This document shows, one piece after another, positions 55,151 to 63,702 of a stretch of DNA of 64,000 nt (position 1 is the first letter of the stretch; every line of letters starts with the position of its first letter). Below the pieces are notes generated by a model that was given only the letters and a program-made list of their open reading frames with translations, searched no databases and had not been told where the DNA came from. Made by a program: the position numbers and the translations under genes. Source of the DNA: Paraburkholderia nodosa (GTDB lineage: Bacteria; Pseudomonadota; Gammaproteobacteria; Burkholderiales; Burkholderiaceae); NCBI RefSeq assembly GCF_001718195.1, contig NZ_MCNV01000028.1:28281-92280 (forward strand), given 5' to 3'.

Positions 55151-56506
55151 ATGGCGATAGTCGTCGAGTCAGAAAAAGCCTGTACCGTTAATCCGCTAAG
55201 AATGAGTCAACCGCTCGGCGCGACGTATGCAGCCATGGGGCTTGATGCATGCATGCCGGTAATGCACGGCTCGCAGGGCTGTACGTCGTTCGCGCTCGTA
55301 CTACTGGTGCGCCATTTCAAAGAAGCCATTCCGCTGCAAACAACGGCGATGAGCGAGGTCACCACGATTCTCGGCGGATACGAGAACGTAGAGACAGCGC
55401 TGCTGAACATTCGCAAGCGCGCGGCGCCTAAGATCATTGTGCTCTGCACGACTGGCCTGACTGAGACGAACGGCGAAGATGTGGAGGGGCACCTTGCGAT
55501 GGTGCGAAAACGCAAGCGCGAACTGGACGATACTGAACTCATCCTCGTATCGACACCGGACTATATTGGTGCCTTTGAGGACGGCTACAGGCGCGCGGTG
55601 ACCGCGATCGTCGAGACACTGGTGAAGCCGTTGCCGACGATACCTCAGCAGATCAATCTGGTGCCGGGCAGTCATCTATCGCCTGGTGACATCGACGAGC
55701 TTCGGGAGATTATTTGCGCATTCGGGCTGGAGCCGATTGTGCTTCCAGATGTTTCCGGCTCCCTCGACGGCCACCTTGATTCTGCGTGGCGTGGGACGAC
55801 GCTGGGCGGAACGACGATTGATCAGATCCGTGCGGCGGGGGCGTCGTCATTCACAATTGGCGTTGGTGAGCAAACGCGCGACGCCGCCGAGACGCTCGAA
55901 GCAATTGCCGGCGTGCCGTTCGAGATCCTCGAGCGGCTAACGGGGCTGGAGCCGAACGACCGGTTCTTGCAACGTCTTGCACAACTTTCGGGGCGTGCAG
56001 TCCCGGCCCGGTATCGCCGGCAGCGCAGCCAACTACTGGATGCGATGCTCGACAGCCATTTTTACACGGGTGGTCTAAAAGTGGCGATTGGTGCGGAGCC
56101 GGACATGCTGCTTTCGATCGGTTCGCTGCTCCGTGAAATGGGTGCGGAACTATCTGTTTGCATCAGTACCACTGCTTCGGCATCGCATGCGCTGTTGCCG
56201 GCAAGCGAAGTCATATTGGGGGACTTGGAGGACATGGAACGAGGCGCGAGTAACTGCGACCTGCTGATCACGCATTCGCACGGCAGGCAGATGGCCGGTC
56301 GCCTCGGAAAGCCGCTGATGCGCGCGGGCTTTCCGGTGTTTGACCGCGTCGGCAACGCCCATCGTTGCCAGATAGGTTATCGCGGCACAATGAATCTTAT
56401 TTTCGAGATTGCCAATCTTATGTTCGAGAGGATCTCGCAACCTCATCCCGGCGACTGGAAACTGCCGCAATCATCGGGCGGCCTTGATGTTTCGGTTCAG
56501 GGTTAG
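55151..56506 (+). CDS. nifN: Nitrogenase FeMo-cofactor scaffold subunit NifN
   Basis: Partner of NifE, 451 residues. The start MAIVVESEKACTVNPLRMSQ at 55151 is 22 bp after nifE and has GGAG upstream. PLGATYAAMGLDACMPVMHG then SQGCTSFALVLLVRHFKE is the NifN/NifK-type cluster region; LILVSTPDYIGAFEDGY, THSHGRQMAGRLGKPLMRAG and GYRGTMNLIFEIAN are conserved. Same operon as nifE and nifX. Confidence 0.96.
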   Translation: MAIVVESEKACTVNPLRMSQPLGATYAAMGLDACMPVMHGSQGCTSFALVLLVRHFKEAIPLQTTAMSEVTTILGGYENVETALLNIRKRAAPKIIVLCTTGLTETNGEDVEGHLAMVRKRKRELDDTELILVSTPDYIGAFEDGYRRAVTAIVETLVKPLPTIPQQINLVPGSHLSPGDIDELREIICAFGLEPIVLPDVSGSLDGHLDSAWRGTTLGGTTIDQIRAAGASSFTIGVGEQTRDAAETLEAIAGVPFEILERLTGLEPNDRFLQRLAQLSGRAVPARYRRQRSQLLDAMLDSHFYTGGLKVAIGAEPDMLLSIGSLLREMGAELSVCISTTASASHALLPASEVILGDLEDMERGASNCDLLITHSHGRQMAGRLGKPLMRAGFPVFDRVGNAHRCQIGYRGTMNLIFEIANLMFERISQPHPGDWKLPQSSGGLDVSVQG

Positions 56507-56561
56507 GTTTAAGAGAAGGGTGTTACATGCCGTAACTTGAACTTGATGAGGAGACCAGCGC

Positions 56562-56978
56562 ATGAAGATCGCCTTTGCGACACAGGACAAAGTGCACGTC
56601 GACGCTCATTTTGGCTGGGCGAAAGGCATTGCGGTATACGACGTGACGACGGAAGGACATTCACTTTTACAGATTTTTGATTTCGGCGACAAGCTGATGC
56701 AGGACGGTGATGATGAGAAACTTGCGCCGAAGCTCGAAGTGATCCGCGACTGCGCGATCTTGTATGTCGCGGCCATAGGCGGTACGGCGGCTGCGCGCGT
56801 AGTAGCGCTTAAGGTCCATCCAGTGAAGGTGCCGCAGCCATTGCCGATCGAAGAGATTCTAATCAAGCTGAGCAGGGTTCTGAAAGGCACGCCGCCTCCG
56901 TGGTTGCGCAAGAAGCTCACCAGGGAACGTGGCACATCGTACGATTTTGCGGGGGATGACGAGTTGCCCCCTGGCTAA
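56562..56978 (+). CDS. nifX: FeMo-cofactor carrier NifX
   Basis: NifX/NifB-C-terminal-like carrier of 138 residues that holds cofactor precursor between NifB and NifEN. The start MKIAFATQDKVHVDAHFGWA with KGIAVYDVT, and CAILYVAAIGGTAAARVVAL further on, is the family pattern. A GAGGAG Shine-Dalgarno precedes the ATG by eight bases. It lies 55 bp after nifN. Confidence 0.93.
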   Translation: MKIAFATQDKVHVDAHFGWAKGIAVYDVTTEGHSLLQIFDFGDKLMQDGDDEKLAPKLEVIRDCAILYVAAIGGTAAARVVALKVHPVKVPQPLPIEEILIKLSRVLKGTPPPWLRKKLTRERGTSYDFAGDDELPPG

Positions 56979-57051
56979 AACCGATCTCCCTAGTATGACG
57001 GTTCTTGTTGCCAGTGACGCCTGTAGTGCGTCGTCCGATAAGGAGGACATG

Positions 57052-57252
57052 ATGTGCAACGACTCGCGGGAACTTAAGACGCGCCTGAAAAAACTCAACG
57101 CGTTGGCCACGCAGGCCAAGATGGATCTGCATGATCTGTCAGAAGATCTACCAACGGGTTGGGAGCAGATAATGGTAGTCGCGCAACGCTGTCACGACGC
57201 GCATGCGGCGTTGATGCAGGCACGTCAGACCGCAGTTTCGGCTTCCGATTAA
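57052..57252 (+). CDS. NifX-associated DUF683 protein
   Basis: Small helical protein of 66 residues of the DUF683 family, found next to nifX in many diazotrophs; its exact role is not established. The residues LKTRLKKLNALATQAKMDLH, DLSEDLPTGWEQIMVVAQ and HDAHAALMQAR fit the family. AAGGAGG lies five bases before the ATG at 57052; an ATG at 57049 is too close to it. The frame is open to 56929, overlapping nifX. Confidence 0.85.
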   Translation: MCNDSRELKTRLKKLNALATQAKMDLHDLSEDLPTGWEQIMVVAQRCHDAHAALMQARQTAVSASD

Positions 57253-57267
57253 ACTCCGGACCTTCAA

Positions 57268-57576
57268 ATGAGCCATCCTTTTAGTGTGATACTCCCAAGC
57301 GGAGAGGCTTGGATACCTCACTTTGTTGATTCACTCGACGAACAAAAGTGCATCGGTTGCGGGCGATGCTTCCGGGTTTGTTCTCGCGGCGTACTTCAAC
57401 TGTTAGGCATCGATGAAGCTGGCGATCATGTTCCACTGGATGATGACGATGAAGAGGAGGACGAGCATGAAAAGAAGGTCATGACAATTGCGCATCGAGG
57501 TCTCTGCGTTGGCTGCACGGCATGTGCGAAGATATGCCCGAAAGGGTGCTACACACATGCTGCGGCTCAAGTGTGA
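57268..57576 (+). CDS. fdxB: Nif-specific ferredoxin (FdxB/ferredoxin III type)
   Basis: 2[4Fe-4S] ferredoxin of 102 residues. Cluster motifs are C-I-G-C-G-R-C-F-R-V-C (about 28-38) and C-V-G-C-T-A-C-A-K-I-C-P-K-G-C (about 82-96), separated by a very acidic stretch (DDDDEEEDEHEKK) typical of this nif ferredoxin. Likely an electron donor for cofactor assembly or nitrogenase. It is 15 bp after the DUF683 gene and overlaps the nifQ start. Confidence 0.92.
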   Translation: MSHPFSVILPSGEAWIPHFVDSLDEQKCIGCGRCFRVCSRGVLQLLGIDEAGDHVPLDDDDEEEDEHEKKVMTIAHRGLCVGCTACAKICPKGCYTHAAAQV

Positions 57577-58159
57577 GCAAGCGAGAATTCCTATGGATTA
57601 CTACGCGGTGTTAATGCGCCATGCGGAAAGCCCGGACGACTTGACGGTGCTTGCGGTCGCCGGTGTGCTCGCGGCGGCGCTCGACGAAGGCGGTACGGAA
57701 AGATTGCCTATCCCCGGACTGGATGCAGCGGAGACACACTGGATGCTTGCTCGCTGGTTCCCTGATGCCGAGAGTTCTCTGGGTCTTTACTTTGGCGCGT
57801 CGGCTGCAGATTCACAGCTAGGACCGTCTTATGACGACATCGATCTTGTAATGTTGTTAAAGACACACGCCAATCCGGGGGCAGGCACAACGACCGAGAT
57901 CAATTGCATTTCTCACGCGCTGGTCTACGCTTGCGCAGGCAAAAAACATCTGTGGCAGGAGTTGCGCCTTTCTTCGCGCGGCGAATTGTCGGCGCTTCTC
58001 GAGTACTGGTTTCCGGCGCTTGCTGAAAAGAACGTTCACGGCATGAGGTGGAAGAAGTTTCTCTACAAGGAACTTTGCGGGACCGAGGCGTTGAACGTCT
58101 GCCGGGCCTCAAGCTGCGGGGAATGTGCGGAATATTCCAGTTGCTTTGGGCCGGAATGA
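57557..58159 (+). CDS. nifQ: Molybdenum-processing protein NifQ
   Basis: NifQ of 200 residues, supplying molybdenum for FeMo-cofactor synthesis. The C-terminal cluster motif C-x4-C-x2-C-x5-C is read in VCRASSCGECAEYSSCFGPE, preceded by MRWKKFLYKELCGTEAL. The ATG at 57557 overlaps the ferredoxin stop by 20 bp; an ATG at 57593 is also possible and lies in the region conserved as MDYYAVLM. Last gene of the nifE-N-X-DUF683-fdxB-nifQ run. Confidence 0.93.
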   Translation: MLRLKCEQARIPMDYYAVLMRHAESPDDLTVLAVAGVLAAALDEGGTERLPIPGLDAAETHWMLARWFPDAESSLGLYFGASAADSQLGPSYDDIDLVMLLKTHANPGAGTTTEINCISHALVYACAGKKHLWQELRLSSRGELSALLEYWFPALAEKNVHGMRWKKFLYKELCGTEALNVCRASSCGECAEYSSCFGPE

Positions 58160-58322
58160 ATGTGCGGATCAGTGGCGACTCCGATTGACGTAGGTATATT
58201 TGATTCGTTTCCCTGTCGGTTGCAGGAAGAATCGCGTAATGTATGTGATTTGGTGGGCAGTACGGAGAGTGATATGAAACGAAGACCATTAGGGATATTA
58301 ACGTTGACCGACGGGGGCAGTT

Positions 58323-58517
58323 ATGAAGAAGCTAAAGAGGGTGCTGTGTGGTGCTCTGATGGTCGCTGCGCTGGTCGGGGCGGCGGTGTTGGCTGCTGCT
58401 TCGGATAAGGAATGCACGTGGCAGGATGCGGAAAACCCTTTAGAGAGTTTTACCCTCCAATGGTGGCCCGGCGGGGGGGAGGAGTTCACGCGGCGGAGCG
58501 AATGGACTGAGTATTGA
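58323..58517 (+). CDS. Possible small secreted protein
   Basis: A 64-codon frame beginning with a clear Sec-type signal (MKKLKRVLCGALMVAALVGA, then AVLAAA) followed by a short acidic, Trp-rich tail (SDKECTWQDAENPLES, WWPGG). It is 163 bp after nifQ on the same strand and ends 20 bp before the IS110 fragment, so its 3' end may be shaped by the IS. I do not recognise a family. It could be a small periplasmic peptide or chance. Confidence 0.4.
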   Translation: MKKLKRVLCGALMVAALVGAAVLAAASDKECTWQDAENPLESFTLQWWPGGGEEFTRRSEWTEY

Positions 58518-58536
58518 GCTTCACCAATGCTGACGG

Positions 58537-58809
58537 GTGAAGCCTATGCCAGTTGGTGTCGATATCGCAAAAAAAGTCTTTCAGGTACACCACGTGGACG
58601 AAGAGACCGGCGAAATCGTCAACAAGCCGATCAAACGGGCGGAGTTTCTCGCGTACTTCGCAAACCGCGCAATCGAGCAGATGAAGAAGCGCCGGCCACT
58701 GAACGTCGTGATCGTTGCACTGGCGGACAAGATGGCCCGTACCATTTGGGCCATCCTCGCACATGGTTGTTCCTATCGGAGTGGATATGTGGGCGCCAGG
58801 CCAGTTTGA
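58537..58809 (+). mobile_element. Internally deleted IS110-family transposase gene
   Basis: An open 90-codon frame that joins the extreme N-terminus of an IS110 transposase (VGVDIAKKVFQVHHVDEETG, with the first catalytic Asp) to its extreme C-terminus (RRPLNVVIVALADKMARTIW, AILAHG). About 250 residues between are missing, with the frame preserved at the junction near residue 46. It cannot be active alone. Confidence 0.7.
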
Positions 58810-59097
58810 GCGATTTTCGAACGCACATGAAATCAGCTCTGTAGTCGGAGGATGGGACGTCAAAAGGTTGCGCTGGCACTTGAGAGTGATGGCAAAACAT
58901 GTCGGACCGGGACTCGCCAAACCTGAATGTCCTTTCGGGCTAAAAGCCCGCGACGAAAATGAGGCGCGAGTCAGCGGAATCCATAGGGGCCCGCAGTGAA
59001 ACACTAGCTGCAAAGGCCAGATATAAAGCTGCAGCCGTTCCTGTTACGTCAGAACACTCAAAGCCCTTCGCAAAAGGGCGGCGTCCATATAAAGGAC

Positions 59098-59891
59098 ATG
59101 GCCAAGCCAATACTCGACGACGAACTGTGGGCACTCATCGAACCGCTGCTGCCCCCTCTCAAACCACGGCGAACCCGTTATCCGGGGCGCAAGCCGCTCG
59201 ACAATCGTGCGGTGCTCACCGGCATTCTCTTCGTCTTACAGACAGGCCTGCGTTGGGACCTGCTACCTCGAGAGATGGGGTGCGGCAGCGGCATGCGTTG
59301 CTGGCGGCGCCTACGTGACTGGCAAGCCGCTGGCGTGTGGGAGCATTTGCACGAGGTGCTGCTTGGGCGATTGCGCGCAGCCGAGCAAATCGACTGGCCT
59401 CGCGTCATCGTCGATTCCTGTTCAATCCGCGCTGTGGGCTCAGGTCAAAAACAGGACCAAATCCCACAGACCGCGCGCGACCCGGTTCAAAGCACCATCC
59501 CATCACCGAAGCGCAGGGTATCCCGCTCGCGGTGATTCTGACCGTCGCGAACCGCAATGACGTCACTCAACTTCAAGCGCTGGTCGAGGCATTTCCGGCC
59601 AAGCATGGCAGACCATATCAAAGCCTCGGTTCGTTCAGGGCGACAGAGGCTACGACCACGACAAATATCGACGTCCACTGCATGCTGCCGGCATTGCAAC
59701 CGAAATCGCTCGACGTGGTCTGCCTACATAGTAGTGGGCTAGGCAAAACACGCTGGGTTGTTGAGCGGACCATCTCGCGGCTTCACAACTTCCGCCGACC
59801 GCGCATCCGCTTCGAACAGCTCGCTTCCATCCACAAGGCTTTCCGCTGCTGCATCATATGTTGGCGACACCAGCAAAAGTCATTCTGTTAA
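59098..59891 (+). pseudogene. IS5-family transposase, frameshifted
   Basis: The N-terminal half (ILDDELWALIEPLLPPLKPR, GRKPLDNRAVLTGILFVLQT, IVDSCSIRAVGSGQK) is in the frame of 59098. The second half (HPITEAQGIPLAVILTVANR, VVERTISRLHNFRRPRIRFE) is in the frame of 59337 or neighbouring ones. At least two frame changes, near 59440 and 59620, break it. The DDE residues are split over the pieces. Confidence 0.78.
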
Positions 59892-60800
59892 CACCTCTTA
59901 TTGCGCCAACGGCGGATGGAATACCGGTGGCCGTGATCACCTATTTCGGCTTTTCCTTAAGTTCCCTAACCTAACCGCCCTTGCCAACGTAAGCTCGCTT
60001 TTGGCACAAATCACGACTCATAAATGTGCTTGATGCATCCAAAAAAAATAGCGACTTATACGGAACGAACCCGCGCTGTTACGATTCGTACATCGTTGCC
60101 ACGGGGCTAGGTGCGAGCGCGGAGTTGGACGCCGTCCACGCGAATTGCATTGCCACAGGGTTTGCGCTGGTCGCACACGGCGATCTGTCGAATCCAGCGT
60201 GCGCGGAGTTGTCGCGGCCCGTGACAAGCTAGTTCAGCGCGCCTCCGATGCCTTTTTTGTTCGCGAGCTTGGAGCTCGAGAGCGTGATGCGGCGGCCGCG
60301 CTGGATTGCCACTGTCCGTGTGTCCTCGCAAGGATGGCCCTGTCTACTTCGAACCGGTCAAAGTGTGCTAGGGCGGTCTCGCAATAGCAGTCGCCATCTG
60401 CGTCGTAGGGCGGCTCCGTGTAGCGACGGTCAGGATATTTGACCACCTCGTTCACCGAGCTGGTGGTCGGAATCGGCTCAGCAGCTCGGCTGCCTCAACT
60501 GCATCGTGATGATGAGGCGGATGGGCGCGCTGTTCCATGGTCTGCCAAGGCCTCTTGACGTCGCTGTTCATCGCCACGCCGTTCGTTCTTCTGCAATGTG
60601 GCGGCCATGGCCTGCCGTGCAACTGATTGCTTCCCACCGTTGCATGCGTAGCGATCGTGTTTCCCCTCATGCGGTCCTGCTGAAGTTTGACGACGACTTG
60701 CGAACAAAGCGGCAGCTGTCCACAACGTAAATGCGCTGTGCGTGTTGATTCAACTGCCGGCAAATCCACATAGACTGTTAACCTAACAAGAACAAACCGT
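59892..60800. other. Gene-poor region upstream of gspD, with a possible exporter scrap
   Basis: About 900 bp with no gene I can support. At about 60117-60190 the plus strand reads AELDAVHANCIATGFALVAH then GDLS, which resembles the N-terminus of the decayed EamA gene (EDLDAVQANRIDTGLEPVNG then DAFD) in both residues and bases. This may be a fourth trace of that locus. A minus-strand 73-codon frame at 60234-60455 shows no known domain. Confidence 0.35.
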
Positions 60801-63011
60801 ATGGCTTTACGTCGCATCGCAACCGCATTACTGCTGGCTGGATTGATTACCGCCCATACCGCGCAGGCAGATGTGATGCTCAATTTCGTCGATGCCGGCA
60901 TCGATCAGGTCGCCAAGGCGGTCGGCGCGGCGACAGGGAAGACGATCATTGTTGACCCGCGCGTCGAAGGGCGGCTGAATCTCGTCTCTGAGCACCCTGT
61001 TTCCGAGGATCAAGCATTGAAAACTCTGCAGTCTGCGCTGCGAATGCAGGGTTTCTCGCTGGTGCAGGATCACGGTGTGCTCAAGGTCGTGCCCGAAGCG
61101 GACGCGAAAGTGGAGGGTGTGCCGACGTACATTGGAAATGCGCCTTCGGCACACGGCGATCAGGTCGTCACCCAGATCTTTCGCCTCAGGAACGAATCGG
61201 CGAACAACCTCCTGCCAGTGCTGCGTCCGCTTATCTCGCCGAGCAATATGGTTGCGGCCTATCCATCGAATAATACGATCGTCGTCACGGACTACGCTGA
61301 TAACGTCCGCCGCATTGCGCAGATCATCGCGGGCGTCGATTCTGCGGCCGGCCAGCAGGTGCAGGTAGTGGAACTGAAGAACGCGAATGCGACCGACGTT
61401 GCGACGCAGATGACCAAGATGCTCGACCTTGGGTCGATCGGCAATACGGATGCGACGCTGAAAGTCTTGGTGCAGGCCGATCCGCGCACGAATTCGCTAA
61501 TGCTGCGAGCGTCGAACGCAGTGCGCCTCGCGGGGGCGAAGTCGCTGGCGAAGCAGCTTGATGCGGCAACCGGGCGGCCCGGTAACATCCACGTTGTGCA
61601 ACTGCGGGGCGCGGATGCCAGGCGTCTTGCGAAGACGCTGCGCGGCATGCTCGGCAAGGGCGGCAATGATTTGATGTCCACAGGGGGCGGTGGTGCCGCG
61701 AACTCGTTCAACCAAGGAAACATGGACTCGTCGGCGGGCACGCCGGGCCAGCCCCCACTGCCAGGCGGATCCTTGGGCGGTTCGTCATTCTCGTCGATGG
61801 GAAGCAATGGACTTGCAGGCGGCGGCAACAACGGCAGTCAAGGTAACAACGCGGCGTTTCTTGGCGAAAAGGAAGGCGGTGACAGTGAAGAGAACCAGCC
61901 CGGCGGGATGATCCAGGCCGATCCGGAGACGAATTCGTTGATCATTACCGCGTCGGACGCCGTCTACGGCAATCTGCGCAGCGTGATCGATCAGCTTGAC
62001 GTCCGCCGCGCGCAAATATATATCGAGGCGTTAATCGTCGAACTGTCGGCGACGACAAACGCGGACCTCGGCATCCAGTGGCAGGGTGCGCTGCTTTCGA
62101 ATGGTGGAAACAACGGTCTCTACGGCAGCTCCAACTTCAATTCCAACGGCAGCCAGGGCATCGTGAACCTGACTGCGCAGGGGGCGATCATCGCGAACGC
62201 CCCCGCCGCAGCGCTCGCGACGAAGGGCGCGGACCTGCTGAACAACGGCCTGAACGTAGGCCTGCTGCACCGCTTCGGCGACGTGTTCGGTCTCGGGGGG
62301 CTGTTGCAGGCGCTGTCGCAGTCGAGCGACGCGAACGTCCTATCGACACCTAACCTCATCGCGCTCAATAACGAAGAGGCGAAGATCGTCGTTGGCTCGA
62401 ACGTGCCTGTAGTGACGGGTTCATACGCCACGCCGACCGCGAATGCCGCAACGTCCGTGACCGCATTCAACACGTTCGATCGACAGGATGTCGGGATCGT
62501 GTTGCACGTGAAGCCGCAGATCACCGACGGTGGCATCATAAAGCTGCAAATCTATGCCGAAGCTTCGTCCGTCGATTCGGCATCGACGAACAATCAGGGC
62601 GGCGTGACAATCAACAAGCGCTCGGTGCAGTCGACGGTGCTGGCCGATGATGGCGAGATCATCGTGCTCGGCGGCCTGATAAAAGATGGGTACGCGAACG
62701 GCAACAGCAAGGTGCCGCTGCTAGGCGACGTGCCGTGGATCGGCCAGCTGTTCCGTTCGGAGCAGAAGAGCCGCGAAAAGACGAATCTGATGATATTCCT
62801 GCGTCCGGTCATCATCGACGATCGGGATAAGGCGCAGGCTGTCACGTCGAACCGCTACGACTATATTCAAGGTGTGCAGGGCGCGTATCGTCAGGACAAC
62901 AACCTGATGAAGGACGACGACGACCCGGTCGTGCCGCAGAAGCCGGTAGGCCCAAGTCAGGGCGGGTCAACCCTGAATCTATTCGATCTCGACAAGATGC
63001 GTCGCCAGTAG
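60801..63011 (+). CDS. gspD: Type II secretion outer-membrane secretin
   Basis: Full-length GspD of 736 residues with a signal peptide (MALRRIATALLLAGLITAHT then AQA), N0 domain (VMLNFVDAGIDQVAKAVGAA), N1-N3 domains, a Gly/Asn/Ser-rich insert (about residues 293-360) and the secretin beta-domain (VLSTPNLIALNNEEAKIVVG, FDRQDVGIVLHVKPQITDGG, KVPLLGDVPWIGQLFRSEQ). No other gsp gene is present on either side; IS debris follows directly. It may be an orphan left by breakage of a T2SS cluster, or serve another machine. Confidence 0.9.
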   Translation: MALRRIATALLLAGLITAHTAQADVMLNFVDAGIDQVAKAVGAATGKTIIVDPRVEGRLNLVSEHPVSEDQALKTLQSALRMQGFSLVQDHGVLKVVPEADAKVEGVPTYIGNAPSAHGDQVVTQIFRLRNESANNLLPVLRPLISPSNMVAAYPSNNTIVVTDYADNVRRIAQIIAGVDSAAGQQVQVVELKNANATDVATQMTKMLDLGSIGNTDATLKVLVQADPRTNSLMLRASNAVRLAGAKSLAKQLDAATGRPGNIHVVQLRGADARRLAKTLRGMLGKGGNDLMSTGGGGAANSFNQGNMDSSAGTPGQPPLPGGSLGGSSFSSMGSNGLAGGGNNGSQGNNAAFLGEKEGGDSEENQPGGMIQADPETNSLIITASDAVYGNLRSVIDQLDVRRAQIYIEALIVELSATTNADLGIQWQGALLSNGGNNGLYGSSNFNSNGSQGIVNLTAQGAIIANAPAAALATKGADLLNNGLNVGLLHRFGDVFGLGGLLQALSQSSDANVLSTPNLIALNNEEAKIVVGSNVPVVTGSYATPTANAATSVTAFNTFDRQDVGIVLHVKPQITDGGIIKLQIYAEASSVDSASTNNQGGVTINKRSVQSTVLADDGEIIVLGGLIKDGYANGNSKVPLLGDVPWIGQLFRSEQKSREKTNLMIFLRPVIIDDRDKAQAVTSNRYDYIQGVQGAYRQDNNLMKDDDDPVVPQKPVGPSQGGSTLNLFDLDKMRRQ

Positions 63012-63646
63012 ATCGATGTCTTGGTTTTCATGTTGGGATGCCCCCCTATGCGGTTCATCAAGCGTTAAGGGCTGACTTGTGTTCGGAAAAGGTCCCGTCG
63101 CATGGCGAACAGGACGTCGTAGCGTCGCCGTGCCAGTGAAATGAGCGCTTGGTTTTGTCGCTTGGACTGCTGGACTTTGCGTGCGTAGAGAGGGCCGTAA
63201 GATAGGTCTCTAAGGCCACGAGGGTCGATAGAAGCAAGTCGCCGAGCACGTTGTTGCAGCGCTTGGACGGGGGCTCGGCACGGATAGAGGAGCCTGAACG
63301 CCGGGAAACTGGTGCGACGCCAGGTGGGTCGCCAAGTGACCTGCCGAATTGAATGGTTAATGCAAGGCCTCGGCGAGGGTCTGGCGGCGGTTCTGCCTCC
63401 GACTCCCGGTATTTTTGTCAGGACTGGCAAAAGAAGTGGTAACAACCAACCGCTTAACATCGGCGGCGATTTCGTCGCGTTGTTGTGTTGAATTGCACCG
63501 GATTCGCCGCGATGGATCGGTGTACTTCCATTTCAATGGAAGCGCCTGCTTGTTGTATAGAGGTGGCTTCGAGAATTCGGACAGTACGTTGAGTGGAAAG
63601 CTGGGGCGTGAGTCGGCCATAATGGCCGGCAACAAGGAACCAGAAG
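63012..63646. other. IS debris between gspD and the IS3 fragment
   Basis: Apart from the IS110 C-terminal piece listed separately (63065-63250), no gene is readable in this 635 bp. Confidence 0.35.
63065..63250 (-). pseudogene. IS110-family transposase C-terminal fragment
   Basis: On the minus strand the frame reads DPRGLRDLSYGPLYARKVQQ, SKRQNQALISLARRRYDVLF and AMRRD before a TAA at about 63065. The KRxNQAxIxLARRRxDVLFAMxRD block is the conserved tail of IS110-type transposases. The rest is missing or unreadable. Confidence 0.6.
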
Positions 63647-63702
63647 ATGACGAAACGAAACCGACGGACCCACTCACCAGCGTTCAAGGCAAAGGTGGCC
63701 CT
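63647..63702 (+). pseudogene. IS3-family orfA start, cut by an IS21-type element
   Basis: Reads MTKRNRRTHSPAFKAKVAL, the standard N-terminus of IS3-type orfA proteins. After 19 codons it runs into the end of an IS21-type element at 63703. Confidence 0.75.
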
